NCBI RefSeq assembly: GCF_015666175.1
Contig: NZ_JADPIE010000002.1
Coordinates: 1-64,000, forward strand
Source: Halonatronomonas betaini
Lineage (GTDB): Bacteria > Bacillota > Halanaerobiia > Halanaerobiales > Halarsenatibacteraceae
Direction: 5' to 3'
Length of the DNA stretch: 64,000 nt
The notes under the pieces are model-generated. The model saw nothing but the letters and a program-made list of their open reading frames with translations. It did not search any database and was not told where the DNA came from. The translations under genes were made by a program, and so were the position numbers. Positions 27,148 to 35,940 of this stretch are shown in pieces (position 1 is the first letter of the stretch; each line of letters starts with the position of its first letter).

Positions 27148-27207
27148 TAGATTAATGGCCTCCTTAAATTGTTTAATTTATCACTGTCTATCTTTATATA
27201 CTTTAAT

Positions 27208-28713
27208 TTAATCAATTTCGTTCAATTCATTGCCAGCATTCCTCTTAAAAAACTCTATAACATCATCATAAATTTCAGGTGTCATTTCATGCTCAACGCC
27301 TTCATATAATCTAAATTGTGCTGGTATATTATTTATATTATAAATATCTTCAACCTTATTCATTCTATCAATCATAATTTGTAAGCCTTCTTCAGTCCAA
27401 GCTAATTCATCATCATAAAGTGTCTTAGTTTCTACAGCTTTTTCATATTTATCTCTTTCTCTTTCATCTATTGTATTATCGCCTGAAAGAGCATCTCCTC
27501 CATCTGCTTTGCCACGAAAAATGAATTGTGGAATATCTTTATATGCTTCCATATCAAACTCTTTATCAGTTAATTCTAATAAATCATAAACACCTACCGG
27601 GAAATATAGATCAACATCATTCCTTTCATATTCAGGAAGTGTTATTACAGCTATACCACCTGATACTGATGCCTGAACCCTCTCTGGATGTAATTTACTA
27701 AATCTATTTGTGAAATGACCTAAGGCAGAATAACCCCAGGTAAAAACCTTATCATCCAAATAAATATCTTTATCAGCTAATCTATCAAGAGCATCATCTA
27801 ACATATATACAATCTGCTGATCTAATCTATGATATTTCTCATCAACACCTTCATTTAAATGAAGACTTAATGTATTTCTATCAAGTCGAGTTGTAAAATG
27901 ATGACTTGCTGGCTCGGTTGCTCCATCAATGTTATCTGGCCTTGGAATAGCAGGTACTATAATTGGGATTCCTAATTCTTCACCAACTTGACTTCTTTGA
28001 GCCATATTCTTCGCTGAGCTATTATATTCTTCAGGGTCATTACTAACATCAGGATAATTATTTCTTAAGAGAATATGGTTAGTGTAATCTGAGTTATCAT
28101 CAGGATCAAATGATTCTGGTATATAAACATAGTAATTCCAATTAAAGCCTTTAGAAGGATCACTTTCTACTTCAATGAGTTGACTTTCAGATTCTATTAC
28201 TCCATATACAACATCTTCACTTTCTGCAATTATATTTATTATAAAATCATCAAAATTAGAGCCCTCTTTGTTTCTAGCTTGACTTAATAAATCATTACCC
28301 TTTTCATCATCTAATATTATAGCTGCCTTTAGAGTTCTTTCTTTACCTTTTATAAACATATATACTTTTTCATTATTTTCTCTAAATTCACCTGCTTGTA
28401 CAAATATATCACTAGAAGCTCCAGTTCTCCCATACTGATAATTATCAATAACCCTCTTAATTTCCTGCTCATCTTCATATTCAACAAACTCCAGGTTTAT
28501 AATAAAAGGTGGACCATCATCTCTATCGCTCTCTTTTTTTATCCATGTTCCTTCTGCATCATTATGCTTAGTTTCAATAATAGGGCCACTATCAATTATT
28601 TTATCTGTTTCATCTATTATGTTTCCAATATCTCCGCTTGTATCACACGCTCCTAAAGTAATTAAAATACTTACTAAAAAGATAACAAACAAAACTGACT
28701 TACTAATTTTAAT
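27208..28713 (-). CDS. Lipoprotein alpha/beta-hydrolase (esterase/PHB-depolymerase-like), apparent AUU start
   Basis: A roughly 500-aa secreted hydrolase. The N-terminus is a lipoprotein signal with lipobox ITLGAC and a Ser-Asp-rich linker behind it. The hydrolase core has the nucleophile elbow WGYSALGHF, with the likely catalytic His in YEGVEHEM near the C-terminus; the N-terminal 150 residues form a separate beta-rich region. A TTG at 28692 would give a signal peptide without positive charge. Reading from ATT 28713, 7 nt after AAAGGGGGG, gives the normal basic start IKISKS. Hence an AUU start is inferred. A 21-aa membrane peptide gene lies 22 bases upstream. Substrate unknown. Confidence 0.75.
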   Translation of the reverse strand: MKISKSVLFVIFLVSILITLGACDTSGDIGNIIDETDKIIDSGPIIETKHNDAEGTWIKKESDRDDGPPFIINLEFVEYEDEQEIKRVIDNYQYGRTGASSDIFVQAGEFRENNEKVYMFIKGKERTLKAAIILDDEKGNDLLSQARNKEGSNFDDFIINIIAESEDVVYGVIESESQLIEVESDPSKGFNWNYYVYIPESFDPDDNSDYTNHILLRNNYPDVSNDPEEYNSSAKNMAQRSQVGEELGIPIIVPAIPRPDNIDGATEPASHHFTTRLDRNTLSLHLNEGVDEKYHRLDQQIVYMLDDALDRLADKDIYLDDKVFTWGYSALGHFTNRFSKLHPERVQASVSGGIAVITLPEYERNDVDLYFPVGVYDLLELTDKEFDMEAYKDIPQFIFRGKADGGDALSGDNTIDERERDKYEKAVETKTLYDDELAWTEEGLQIMIDRMNKVEDIYNINNIPAQFRLYEGVEHEMTPEIYDDVIEFFKRNAGNELNEID

Positions 28714-28735
28714 AATGAATCCCCCCTTTAAATAT

Positions 28736-28801
28736 TTAATCTTTCTTAAATCTGGTGGCTATGAATGCAATAATTATAAATATGAGTAACCATTCAATCA
28801 T
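28736..28801 (-). CDS. 21-aa single-pass membrane microprotein
   Basis: A 22-codon frame beginning MIEWLL and ending RFKKD, with one hydrophobic segment (LLIFIIIAFIA) and a basic C-terminal end. AGGAGG at 28811-28816 is 9 nt before the ATG, an ideal site. It is 22 bases ahead of the lipoprotein hydrolase gene and probably shares its mRNA. It could be a leader, a small membrane regulator or a toxin-like peptide; I see no antisense RNA to support the last. Confidence 0.55.
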   Translation of the reverse strand: MIEWLLIFIIIAFIATRFKKD

Positions 28802-28883
28802 AATTTATCGCCTCCTGATATAATTAATTTAAGGCTAATTAACAATTTACCCATATTTAATTCTAGCTTTTCCAAATCATCTT

Positions 28884-28996
28884 TTAAAATAAGTTTCTAT
28901 TAGAGTATTTAAAATAAGAAAAAACATTAGATGTTAAAATATCTTCCTCCTGTGAATTTCAGATGGTAATTTACCATTTAATTCAGCCTGATACAT
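28884..28996 (-). pseudogene. Frameshifted scrap of a nuclease-like gene
   Basis: From ATG 28996 the frame reads MYQAELNGKLPSEIHR and then hits a stop. One base shift later it continues EEDILTSNVFSYFKY before TAA at 28884. The ELxGKLPxEI...EDILTSNVFxxF pattern resembles the N-terminus of restriction-nuclease-type proteins common in defence islands. It lies at the edge of the defence/repair island and is probably debris. Confidence 0.4.
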
Positions 28997-29012
28997 AATA
29001 CCTATAATTTTA

Positions 29013-29570
29013 TTAAAACAACCTATCAACAACTTCCTTAAATTCATTATACATCTCCATACCATCTAACTCATCCAGGCTTTCAACTAAAGATTCATAA
29101 TACCATTTCTGTTCTTTCTTTACTTCATTAAACCTATCCCAGAACTTTTCAGGATCTTCAGTTTCCAGGTCTCTTAGCATACTTCTGGCATTACTTAACT
29201 TATCAGCACAGGCAATAGCCTTAACTTTAAAATCAGCTTCTTCTTTTAAAAACCCTATAGTATGTTCTTTCCTTTCTTCCCATTCAGTTCCTTCTCTATC
29301 TTCTAATTCCTCAGATGCTCCTAATACCAATCTTAATATCTCTACCCCAAATTCTGCCCTGAGTTCATCTGTAGTGACACCAGTATCCTCTAAAATATCA
29401 TGAAGTATTCCGGCAGCTATAATTTCCTCTTCAAGTGAACTCTCTTTTAAGATCATTGCAACTTCAACTGGATGGACAATATAAGGGGTTTTGGTTCCTT
29501 TTCTGACTTCTTTTTTATGATAAAAAGCTGCATATTCTAAAGCCTTAATAACTAATTTACTATAACCCAT
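29013..29570 (-). CDS. HD-domain hydrolase (SpoT/MESH1-like)
   Basis: A 185-aa metal-dependent phosphohydrolase of the RelA/SpoT hydrolase type. It contains the paired motifs TPYIVHPVEVAMIL, GILHDILEDTGVT and CADKLSNARSM, which supply the His/Asp metal ligands. There is no synthetase or regulatory domain, so it would be a stand-alone small alarmone hydrolase if it acts on (p)ppGpp; other nucleotides are possible. GGAAGG precedes the ATG. It stands alone, with 115 bases to the AddA-like gene. Confidence 0.78.
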   Translation of the reverse strand: MGYSKLVIKALEYAAFYHKKEVRKGTKTPYIVHPVEVAMILKESSLEEEIIAAGILHDILEDTGVTTDELRAEFGVEILRLVLGASEELEDREGTEWEERKEHTIGFLKEEADFKVKAIACADKLSNARSMLRDLETEDPEKFWDRFNEVKKEQKWYYESLVESLDELDGMEMYNEFKEVVDRLF

Positions 29571-29685
29571 TGTATCCTTCCTTTCATGGAAAATGGATTG
29601 CTTTTAATCAAGATAAATAATTCGACCCAGCTTATTCAAATGTGGAATTTTAGCACCTATAAATACCTCTCATGAAATAAAATAA

Positions 29686-32600
29686 TTAATCCAGCCAGTG
29701 TAATTCAGTTGCAGCCGGTTCAGAACCGGTTATCTCAGTCCAGGCTTCATGATAGATATCAAGTTGAGGTTTATATGCCCTGGTTTTACCTATCTCGTCT
29801 TCTTTATCTTTAGGTCGGCCAGTTTTAAAGTCTATTATCTTCCAGCTGTCATCATCTAAAAAAACAAGGTCAATTATACCGGAGACATATTCATTACTAT
29901 CTTTCTGGTAATAGAATGGAACTTCGGTTTCGATTCTAACCGATTTACCGAGTTTCTCATATAAATCGGACTTAAGAAAGTCGCTGGTTATCTGCTCTAA
30001 TGCCTCCAGGGCAGTATCTTTTAATTCATTTTTCTCAACCAGCATCTTAATAAAGTTATTTATCCTGTCTGGATCATCTTTACCATAATCATTTATAATT
30101 TTTTCGATAAGACGATGGGCCGCAGTTCCATAATCCATACTGCCCTCATCATCTCCCTTTAAATATTTGTATAAGTCTCTTTTATCGAAGTCTGTAGCTG
30201 ATTTCAAGGAATAGGTTGGTTCTTTTAATCTATCAGAAAAATCTTTTTCCTTTTCAATGAATTTTTCAAATTCCTTTATTTCCACTTTAGTTTTATTAGC
30301 TGATTTTTTAGTTGAATAAGTTTCAGGTATCTCCAATGAAGGAACCCCTTCCTGGAGCAGCCTCCTCCATGGATTATAAGGATCTTTTGTGAAATCAGAT
30401 TTTCTTATACATTCTGAGCTGCTGATTACCAGCAGATTTTTTGCTCTGGTGGCAGCTACATAGATCAGCCTTTCTTCTTCAGCTGCTTCTTCTTTAATTT
30501 CTATATTCTCATAATATCCCCAGTCAGGTGGATATGCGATAGATTTAGAATAATATTGACCTATATCTTTTTTAAAACAGAAGAAACCTGTATTAGTATA
30601 CTCACCTCTAATTATATGTCTATCCGGGGAATGGTTGCTCCTATCAAAAGGTCCGGCAAGAATAACTACCGGAGATTCCAGGCCCTTTGCCCTGTGAAGA
30701 TTCATCAGTCTAACAGCGCTGGATGAAGGGTTTAAGTTCAATTCTTCTTCTATACCATCTGCAAAAATTTCTCCTAACCTATCTGTCATATCGGAGAATG
30801 AGAGATAATCATTAACTTCGGCCTCTCTTATATATTCCAGCAGGTAAAATATATTGCTGGCCCTGTTTTCAGCCAGATCAAGATTTAAAGTATATGGAAT
30901 CAGGCCAAGGTCAACAACCAATTTATTGAGAAAAGCTGCAGGAGAATATTTAAATTTCCAGTCATGATATTCCTTTAGTTGTTCTATTGCTTCTGCCAAT
31001 CTATCATTATTTATTGTTTCAGGGTCCTGTTCCAGTAATCTAAAATTATTACCGTTAATTCTGTGTTCATATAGATCTTCATCGCTAAAACCAAAATACA
31101 ATCCTTTAAGCACAGCCACAAGATAGCTATCCTCTTCAGGTTTATCGATTAATTTTAATAATTTATGGAGATCTCTTAACTCTTCAGCCGACCGGTCAAA
31201 GGTACTGCCTCCGGTGACATCAACAGGTATATTATATTCTTTGAGTTCTTTAATATATTGCCCAATAGCTTTTTTCTTCCTGAGTATAATCATGAAGTCA
31301 TCATAAGTAACTTTTCTGGTAGTTGCCTGATTAGTTTCATTTTCAGGTACAGTAATTTCCAGCCCATTTTCCACTGAAGAAGCTATAAATCTTGCTATTT
31401 TCTTTGCATCTTCTGCAAACATCTCTTTTTTCTTTGAATATTCACTGCCAATATTTATTTTTTTAATTCCTTCATACTCCTTTTCTGCCCGGTCTCTTAC
31501 AGGATCCAGCGGGGCATAGATTTCTGTATTGCCATTATCATTCTCAGTAAATATATTTTCTATTTTCCCATTTAAATAATTTGTGAGGCCAGGTATTGTT
31601 CTAAAATTACTATTAAGATAAAGGACCCTGCCACCTGTATTTTCTATCTGTTTTTTAACCTGATTGTAGATGGCTATATCTGCCCTTCTAAACCGAAAAA
31701 TAGACTGTTTTGGGTCTCCAACAACAAATAGAGAACCTGGTATAGGTTTTAGCTGTCTCCAGTTTTCTTCACCGGTATTTTTACCGGTTAAATAAAAGAT
31801 GATTTCAGCCTGGAGTGGATCTGTATCCTGAAACTCATCTACCATTAAGGCTGTATACTTCTGCTGAAAATCTTGCCTGAAAGATGGATTATTCTTTAAG
31901 GTTTTAGCTGTTGTATATAATAAATCCTGAAAAGTAAGTTTTGCATGATTTAATCTTTCCTGGCGATAGAAACTTAAAGCAGGCTCTAAAAACTCTACTA
32001 TTTTCCGATGTCTGTACTTATACCACTGCTCAATAAAGGGATCAATATAATTGGCCTTAATACCAGGAAGGGTTTCATCTCTATATCTCTTTGCTACATC
32101 GTTTTTGGTCCATTTATATAATGTTATGCTAACACTTTTATTAAATAGCTCAATAATATCTAATTTCGCCAGGTCGTCTTCAATATTTGCATATTTATAT
32201 TGATAATAGGCTTTTCTGACTGCCCTCTGGGTTCCATCATAGCCTTTATCTGGTTCCTGATCTGGGATATAGTTGATTGCTCGATTTGCAAAATCAATTA
32301 CTCTATTATAGGTTTCTTCTATATCAGGTTTAGTTTTATCAGAGACTGCTATTTCAACATCAGGATATTCACTTAAAGTCTTAAAAGTATCCCTTAATTC
32401 ATCTGGTGATACTCCTGTTGATTCGGGTTCTTCTATTGCCTCAGGGTTATTTAGCCTTAATTTATTTAAATAGCGATTATAGGCCCTGTCTAAAAAGTGA
32501 TCCTCTTCTCTTTCTGATATTTCATTAAAATCAGGGTCAAGACCTGTCTCCACCGGCCTTTCTCTTAAAAGACTGGCAGCAAAGGAATGAATAGTCCCGA

Positions 32601-32907
32601 TATAGTACTGGTTTAAGTTGTTCAGGGCCTCATTAACTCTGTCTCTTTCGATTGCATCGAGATTGCTTTTAAGTTCATCTTCAAGTTTTGTCTGGATTCT
32701 CTCTTTCAGTTCTGCTGCAGCCTTTCTGGTAAAAGTGATGGTGGCTATACTGCCAGGAGAATGGAGGCCGGATTTAACCAGGGCAGTAAATCTGGATACC
32801 AGGCTGGTCGTCTTACCTGAACCTGCTCCAGCCTCAACAAGTATATTTGATTCGAGATCATTGATGATTGCATCTCTTTGTTTTTGATCGCTTAACTCTT
32901 TAGTCAT
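29686..32907 (-). CDS. AddA/RecB-like UvrD helicase with C-terminal nuclease
   Basis: A 1073-aa SF1A helicase-nuclease. Walker A VEAGAGSGKTTSLV is near residue 30, then LMVDEFQDTDPLQ (motif II), VVGDPKQSIFRFRRAD (motif III), NLHRAKGLESPVV (motif V) and YVAATRAKNLL (motif VI). The last 180 residues contain the RecB-family PD-(D/E)XK nuclease (GIIDLVFLDDDSWKIIDFKTG). It overlaps the AddB-like gene by eight bases and is its natural partner in double-strand-break processing. It is shorter than typical AddA (about 1200 aa). Its location beside the McrBC-like locus fits a repair or anti-phage island. Confidence 0.88.
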   Translation of the reverse strand: MTKELSDQKQRDAIINDLESNILVEAGAGSGKTTSLVSRFTALVKSGLHSPGSIATITFTRKAAAELKERIQTKLEDELKSNLDAIERDRVNEALNNLNQYYIGTIHSFAASLLRERPVETGLDPDFNEISEREEDHFLDRAYNRYLNKLRLNNPEAIEEPESTGVSPDELRDTFKTLSEYPDVEIAVSDKTKPDIEETYNRVIDFANRAINYIPDQEPDKGYDGTQRAVRKAYYQYKYANIEDDLAKLDIIELFNKSVSITLYKWTKNDVAKRYRDETLPGIKANYIDPFIEQWYKYRHRKIVEFLEPALSFYRQERLNHAKLTFQDLLYTTAKTLKNNPSFRQDFQQKYTALMVDEFQDTDPLQAEIIFYLTGKNTGEENWRQLKPIPGSLFVVGDPKQSIFRFRRADIAIYNQVKKQIENTGGRVLYLNSNFRTIPGLTNYLNGKIENIFTENDNGNTEIYAPLDPVRDRAEKEYEGIKKINIGSEYSKKKEMFAEDAKKIARFIASSVENGLEITVPENETNQATTRKVTYDDFMIILRKKKAIGQYIKELKEYNIPVDVTGGSTFDRSAEELRDLHKLLKLIDKPEEDSYLVAVLKGLYFGFSDEDLYEHRINGNNFRLLEQDPETINNDRLAEAIEQLKEYHDWKFKYSPAAFLNKLVVDLGLIPYTLNLDLAENRASNIFYLLEYIREAEVNDYLSFSDMTDRLGEIFADGIEEELNLNPSSSAVRLMNLHRAKGLESPVVILAGPFDRSNHSPDRHIIRGEYTNTGFFCFKKDIGQYYSKSIAYPPDWGYYENIEIKEEAAEEERLIYVAATRAKNLLVISSSECIRKSDFTKDPYNPWRRLLQEGVPSLEIPETYSTKKSANKTKVEIKEFEKFIEKEKDFSDRLKEPTYSLKSATDFDKRDLYKYLKGDDEGSMDYGTAAHRLIEKIINDYGKDDPDRINNFIKMLVEKNELKDTALEALEQITSDFLKSDLYEKLGKSVRIETEVPFYYQKDSNEYVSGIIDLVFLDDDSWKIIDFKTGRPKDKEDEIGKTRAYKPQLDIYHEAWTEITGSEPAATELHWLD

Positions 32908-35545
32908 AGGACTTAAGCCTCCTTAAAGAAACCAGCTTATCGTGACTGTCATCATTAAATAAATTAGTTAGAGCGTCATTTTCATCTCTTTCACAGATAT
33001 TTTTATTGAAATCACATATCCTGCAGATAGTCCTCTCCCGATCATAAGGGGCTGGAACAAAGGTCCCCTCTGAGATGGAACTCAAAAGTATATCAATTAT
33101 TTCTATTAAAGTATCCTGCCTGTTATTGGTTCTAATATATTGAGGAGTATTTGCTTTCGGAGCAACAAAGAAGTAAATTGAATTTTTAACATCTATATTA
33201 TCTTCATCTACTCTCTCATAGGCAGCTGCGTAAAGGGCATGCTGGAGCTGCTGGCCCTGATTAAAATAATTATTTGTACTAAAACTATAATCGCTGCCGG
33301 TCTTATAATCAATAATATTATAACTGCCATCCTCATTTAGATCTATTCTATCGATAAATCCCCTGATATTAATCTTACTATCATCGGAAAGACTAAGTTC
33401 AATATCATCAAATCCATACTCAAAGGAGATTGGTTTTGAATCAGTTTCAATATTTTCTGCAAGATTGAGAAAGTGACGACAGAGTTTCCTGATATTTTTA
33501 AGTTCCAGCCGATATATATTATCATTTGGTGGAGAGATATCTGCTTTTAGCTTTTCGGCCTCCTGGTCAGCTATTTCAAGAATTAAATCTAAATGTTTAG
33601 CAACAGAAGGTTCTTCATTCATATCTGTCAGTTTTTCAAAGAAGATTCTATAGATTCTATGGAGGAGCGAGCCCTTCTCAAAGGCCTCCAGCCAGGTGGT
33701 CTGGTCTTTTTCCTGCTCCGGGGTGGATATATTCAAAATATATTTCAAAAAATATTGATAGGGGCATTTTGCCATTGTTTCAAGCCGGCTGGCAGACACC
33801 TTTAAATCATCATTTTCCCTGGGGTCAAATCTATCATCTGGATTATCAATATTACCTGTATACTGATTGAATTCAGGCTCAACCTGTAAAGTTAAAACTT
33901 TCATTCCAGCTTTAAAATCTGGATAAAAATACTCTAATAATTCTTGATTATTTTCAATTTCATTTTCTTTAATATATTTATAGAGCCAGTAATCTTTAAC
34001 TGTAAAACTTTGCTCTTTATCAGGCGGAACAAAGCCGGCTGGAGCAGGCATCAGCTTTTTAATATCACTGTAATCCAGTGAATCATCATGCTTATCTTCT
34101 CTGAAGGCTTCAAGATAAATGGAGGAAGGAGACTGTTCTCTATTCTCAATAATATTAAAGGTTGAATAGCTTAATCGGGTATTACCTTTACTACTTAAAA
34201 TTATCTGCTTTAATTTTTGAATCTCTTCTCTATTTTTATCACTTCTGGTTTTTAAAGATGAGTAACTGCTTCTTTCTCTATCAAGTAAGACTGGATCTTC
34301 ATTTCTGGCACCTGGCATATTCTTATCTTCTAAACCTATGAAAAATTTATTATGGCGATTGGACCAGATAGAATCCTGATATGGTGCCAGATGGAGATGG
34401 CCAGGTTCTGGACTGCCTGACCCAATCCTTTCACCGACAATCAAATCCTCTAATCGCTCTATTACCACTTCTTTTTCTTCCGGTATATCAAAGTATCTAA
34501 TAAAAAGTTCAAGCTTAGTTATGACTACTTCTCGGGCTTCTCTATTGATTTCTGTATCAGTTAACCCATCACTTTTTACCTTTTCCAGAATCATGCCGGC
34601 AAGATCATCAGGCTCTACCACTCCAGAGATACTAAAATCATTATCAATCCTTTTTAGCTCCTGAAAATATATTTCAGCTGGCTGACTGTTCTTAATGGAA
34701 ATTCCCCGGGCAAAAGTAACAGGGAGGTTATGTTCAATTGAAAAATCATAGAGCAGCTGGGAATATGGCTCTTTTTTTAAGTAATAGACTGCTGTATTAT
34801 CGAGTTTTATATTCTGCTCTTTAAGCCCTCTAATGATATTTATTAATTCATTGCTGCTCCCATAGGCATTTAAAAACTCAAAATTCATATCCTGCTGAGC
34901 ATTTTTATCCTGAAAGATATCTATTTGATATTTCTTTAGACTGTCAGGACAGATACTATTTAAACAGGATTCTTCAACTGGAGTTAATTCAAAAATATCA
35001 GGTTTAATTAATATCTCTTCTGATAGTTTAAAATCTTTTTCTACTGCCCTTTTGTATAATCCAGCTTTATCTAAATAATTACTGGATTTCAGTCTGGATT
35101 CATAGCTATTTAAGATTTTAAATAAATCATTTTTCTTTTTATTACTGATAAAATCATTAGCGTTTAAATCATCTGAAGTATAACCCGCCATTCTATATTC
35201 CTGAATTGAGTCTGCCAGCATTCTTAAGACACCATCTGTTAAAGCAAGTTGATTTAAATATTCAAGCTCATTTTTAGAATGGAGTTCAGATAAAACTCTA
35301 TAAACTAAAAAGGTGGAATGAAAGTTATCAATTACCTCCAGATCATTTCTGAAAAGATCTGCTTCCATTAATGATTTGACCAGGCTAAAAACTGTCTGGA
35401 TGTTGATATTTAATAATTTTATATTTGCATCTACTAATTTATGAATGAATTGATTGCCACTTGAAAACCCTGGCATAAGAAGAATTTTTGAAGCAAGCTG
35501 ATGATCTGCCGAGATCTCTTTTAAAGCAGAAATATAATTAGACAA
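32900..35545 (-). CDS. AddB-like PD-(D/E)XK nuclease subunit
   Basis: An 881-aa AddB/RexB-type protein. The C-terminal third carries CPYQYFLKYIL, then the nuclease core IRGFIDRIDLNEDGSYNIIDYKTGS, then CRICDFNKNIC. The first Cys and the last three match the pattern of the AddB [4Fe-4S] cluster. Start is TTG 35545, 9 nt after GGAG. It is about 270 residues shorter than usual AddB, mainly in the N-terminal inactive helicase region, and no Walker A is seen. A terminator and about 390 non-coding bases separate it from the McrBC-like genes, so it is its own unit with addA. Confidence 0.82.
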   Translation of the reverse strand: MSNYISALKEISADHQLASKILLMPGFSSGNQFIHKLVDANIKLLNINIQTVFSLVKSLMEADLFRNDLEVIDNFHSTFLVYRVLSELHSKNELEYLNQLALTDGVLRMLADSIQEYRMAGYTSDDLNANDFISNKKKNDLFKILNSYESRLKSSNYLDKAGLYKRAVEKDFKLSEEILIKPDIFELTPVEESCLNSICPDSLKKYQIDIFQDKNAQQDMNFEFLNAYGSSNELINIIRGLKEQNIKLDNTAVYYLKKEPYSQLLYDFSIEHNLPVTFARGISIKNSQPAEIYFQELKRIDNDFSISGVVEPDDLAGMILEKVKSDGLTDTEINREAREVVITKLELFIRYFDIPEEKEVVIERLEDLIVGERIGSGSPEPGHLHLAPYQDSIWSNRHNKFFIGLEDKNMPGARNEDPVLLDRERSSYSSLKTRSDKNREEIQKLKQIILSSKGNTRLSYSTFNIIENREQSPSSIYLEAFREDKHDDSLDYSDIKKLMPAPAGFVPPDKEQSFTVKDYWLYKYIKENEIENNQELLEYFYPDFKAGMKVLTLQVEPEFNQYTGNIDNPDDRFDPRENDDLKVSASRLETMAKCPYQYFLKYILNISTPEQEKDQTTWLEAFEKGSLLHRIYRIFFEKLTDMNEEPSVAKHLDLILEIADQEAEKLKADISPPNDNIYRLELKNIRKLCRHFLNLAENIETDSKPISFEYGFDDIELSLSDDSKINIRGFIDRIDLNEDGSYNIIDYKTGSDYSFSTNNYFNQGQQLQHALYAAAYERVDEDNIDVKNSIYFFVAPKANTPQYIRTNNRQDTLIEIIDILLSSISEGTFVPAPYDRERTICRICDFNKNICERDENDALTNLFNDDSHDKLVSLRRLKSYD

Positions 35546-35678
35546 GGTTAACTTCTCCTTTCACAGTAATCAGTAATAATGATTATAAATATTCAAACTT
35601 ATCTCTAATGTCATAGTTCACGATTTGCTAAATATATCCTGCAATAATTGTATATTTGTTTATCAGAATAAATTAAAT

Positions 35679-35703
35679 AAACCGGCAATATTTCAGCCGG
35701 TTT
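35679..35703 (-). terminator. Terminator of the McrBC-like operon
   Basis: An 8-bp stem (AAACCGGC / GCCGGTTT) with a 9-base loop is followed on the minus strand by ATTTAATTTATT. It lies about 240 bases after the DUF2357 gene and separates the Mcr-like operon from addBA. Confidence 0.75.
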
Positions 35704-35851
35704 AACTTCAATATTGCATTTTTAGTTTATCATTTAAGGTGGACAGTTGTTGTCTGGTTTGATAATATAAACTATCTAAGCTTTTTGCATTTTTATTTTT
35801 TAACTCTGCAATAATGAGGAATTTTAGTTTGTAACTTTCAGGAATTCCACT

Positions 35852-35885
35852 TTGCAATTCCCGGTAATTATATTATGCAATAAAT
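35852..35885. repeat. 34-bp intergenic repeat, copy 2
   Basis: It is identical over 34 bases, in inverted orientation, to 14857-14890. It begins TTGCAATTCCCGGTAAT and ends ATGCAATAAAT. Confidence 0.7.
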
Positions 35886-35940
35886 AGTCATCACTTAAAT
35901 CTTAAATTTCTTTTGTTTTTGTAACAGCCAGAAAATAATT

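Larger units (their letters stand above)
35546..35940. other. Intergenic region, 395 bases
   Basis: This stretch holds the terminator of the McrBC-like operon, an intergenic 34-bp repeat copy, a TATCCTGCAAT site at 35635-35645, and presumably the addBA promoter. No credible gene was found on either strand. Confidence 0.6.

Noticed and set aside
26936-27211. Plus-strand frame at 26936-27211 as a gene
   Set aside because: It is antisense to the Cys-containing small gene, which has a ribosome site and coherent coding on the minus strand.
28736-28801. Type I toxin-antitoxin call for the 21-aa membrane peptide
   Set aside because: Size and hydrophobicity fit, but no antisense RNA promoter or repeat structure is visible, so it is listed only as a microprotein.
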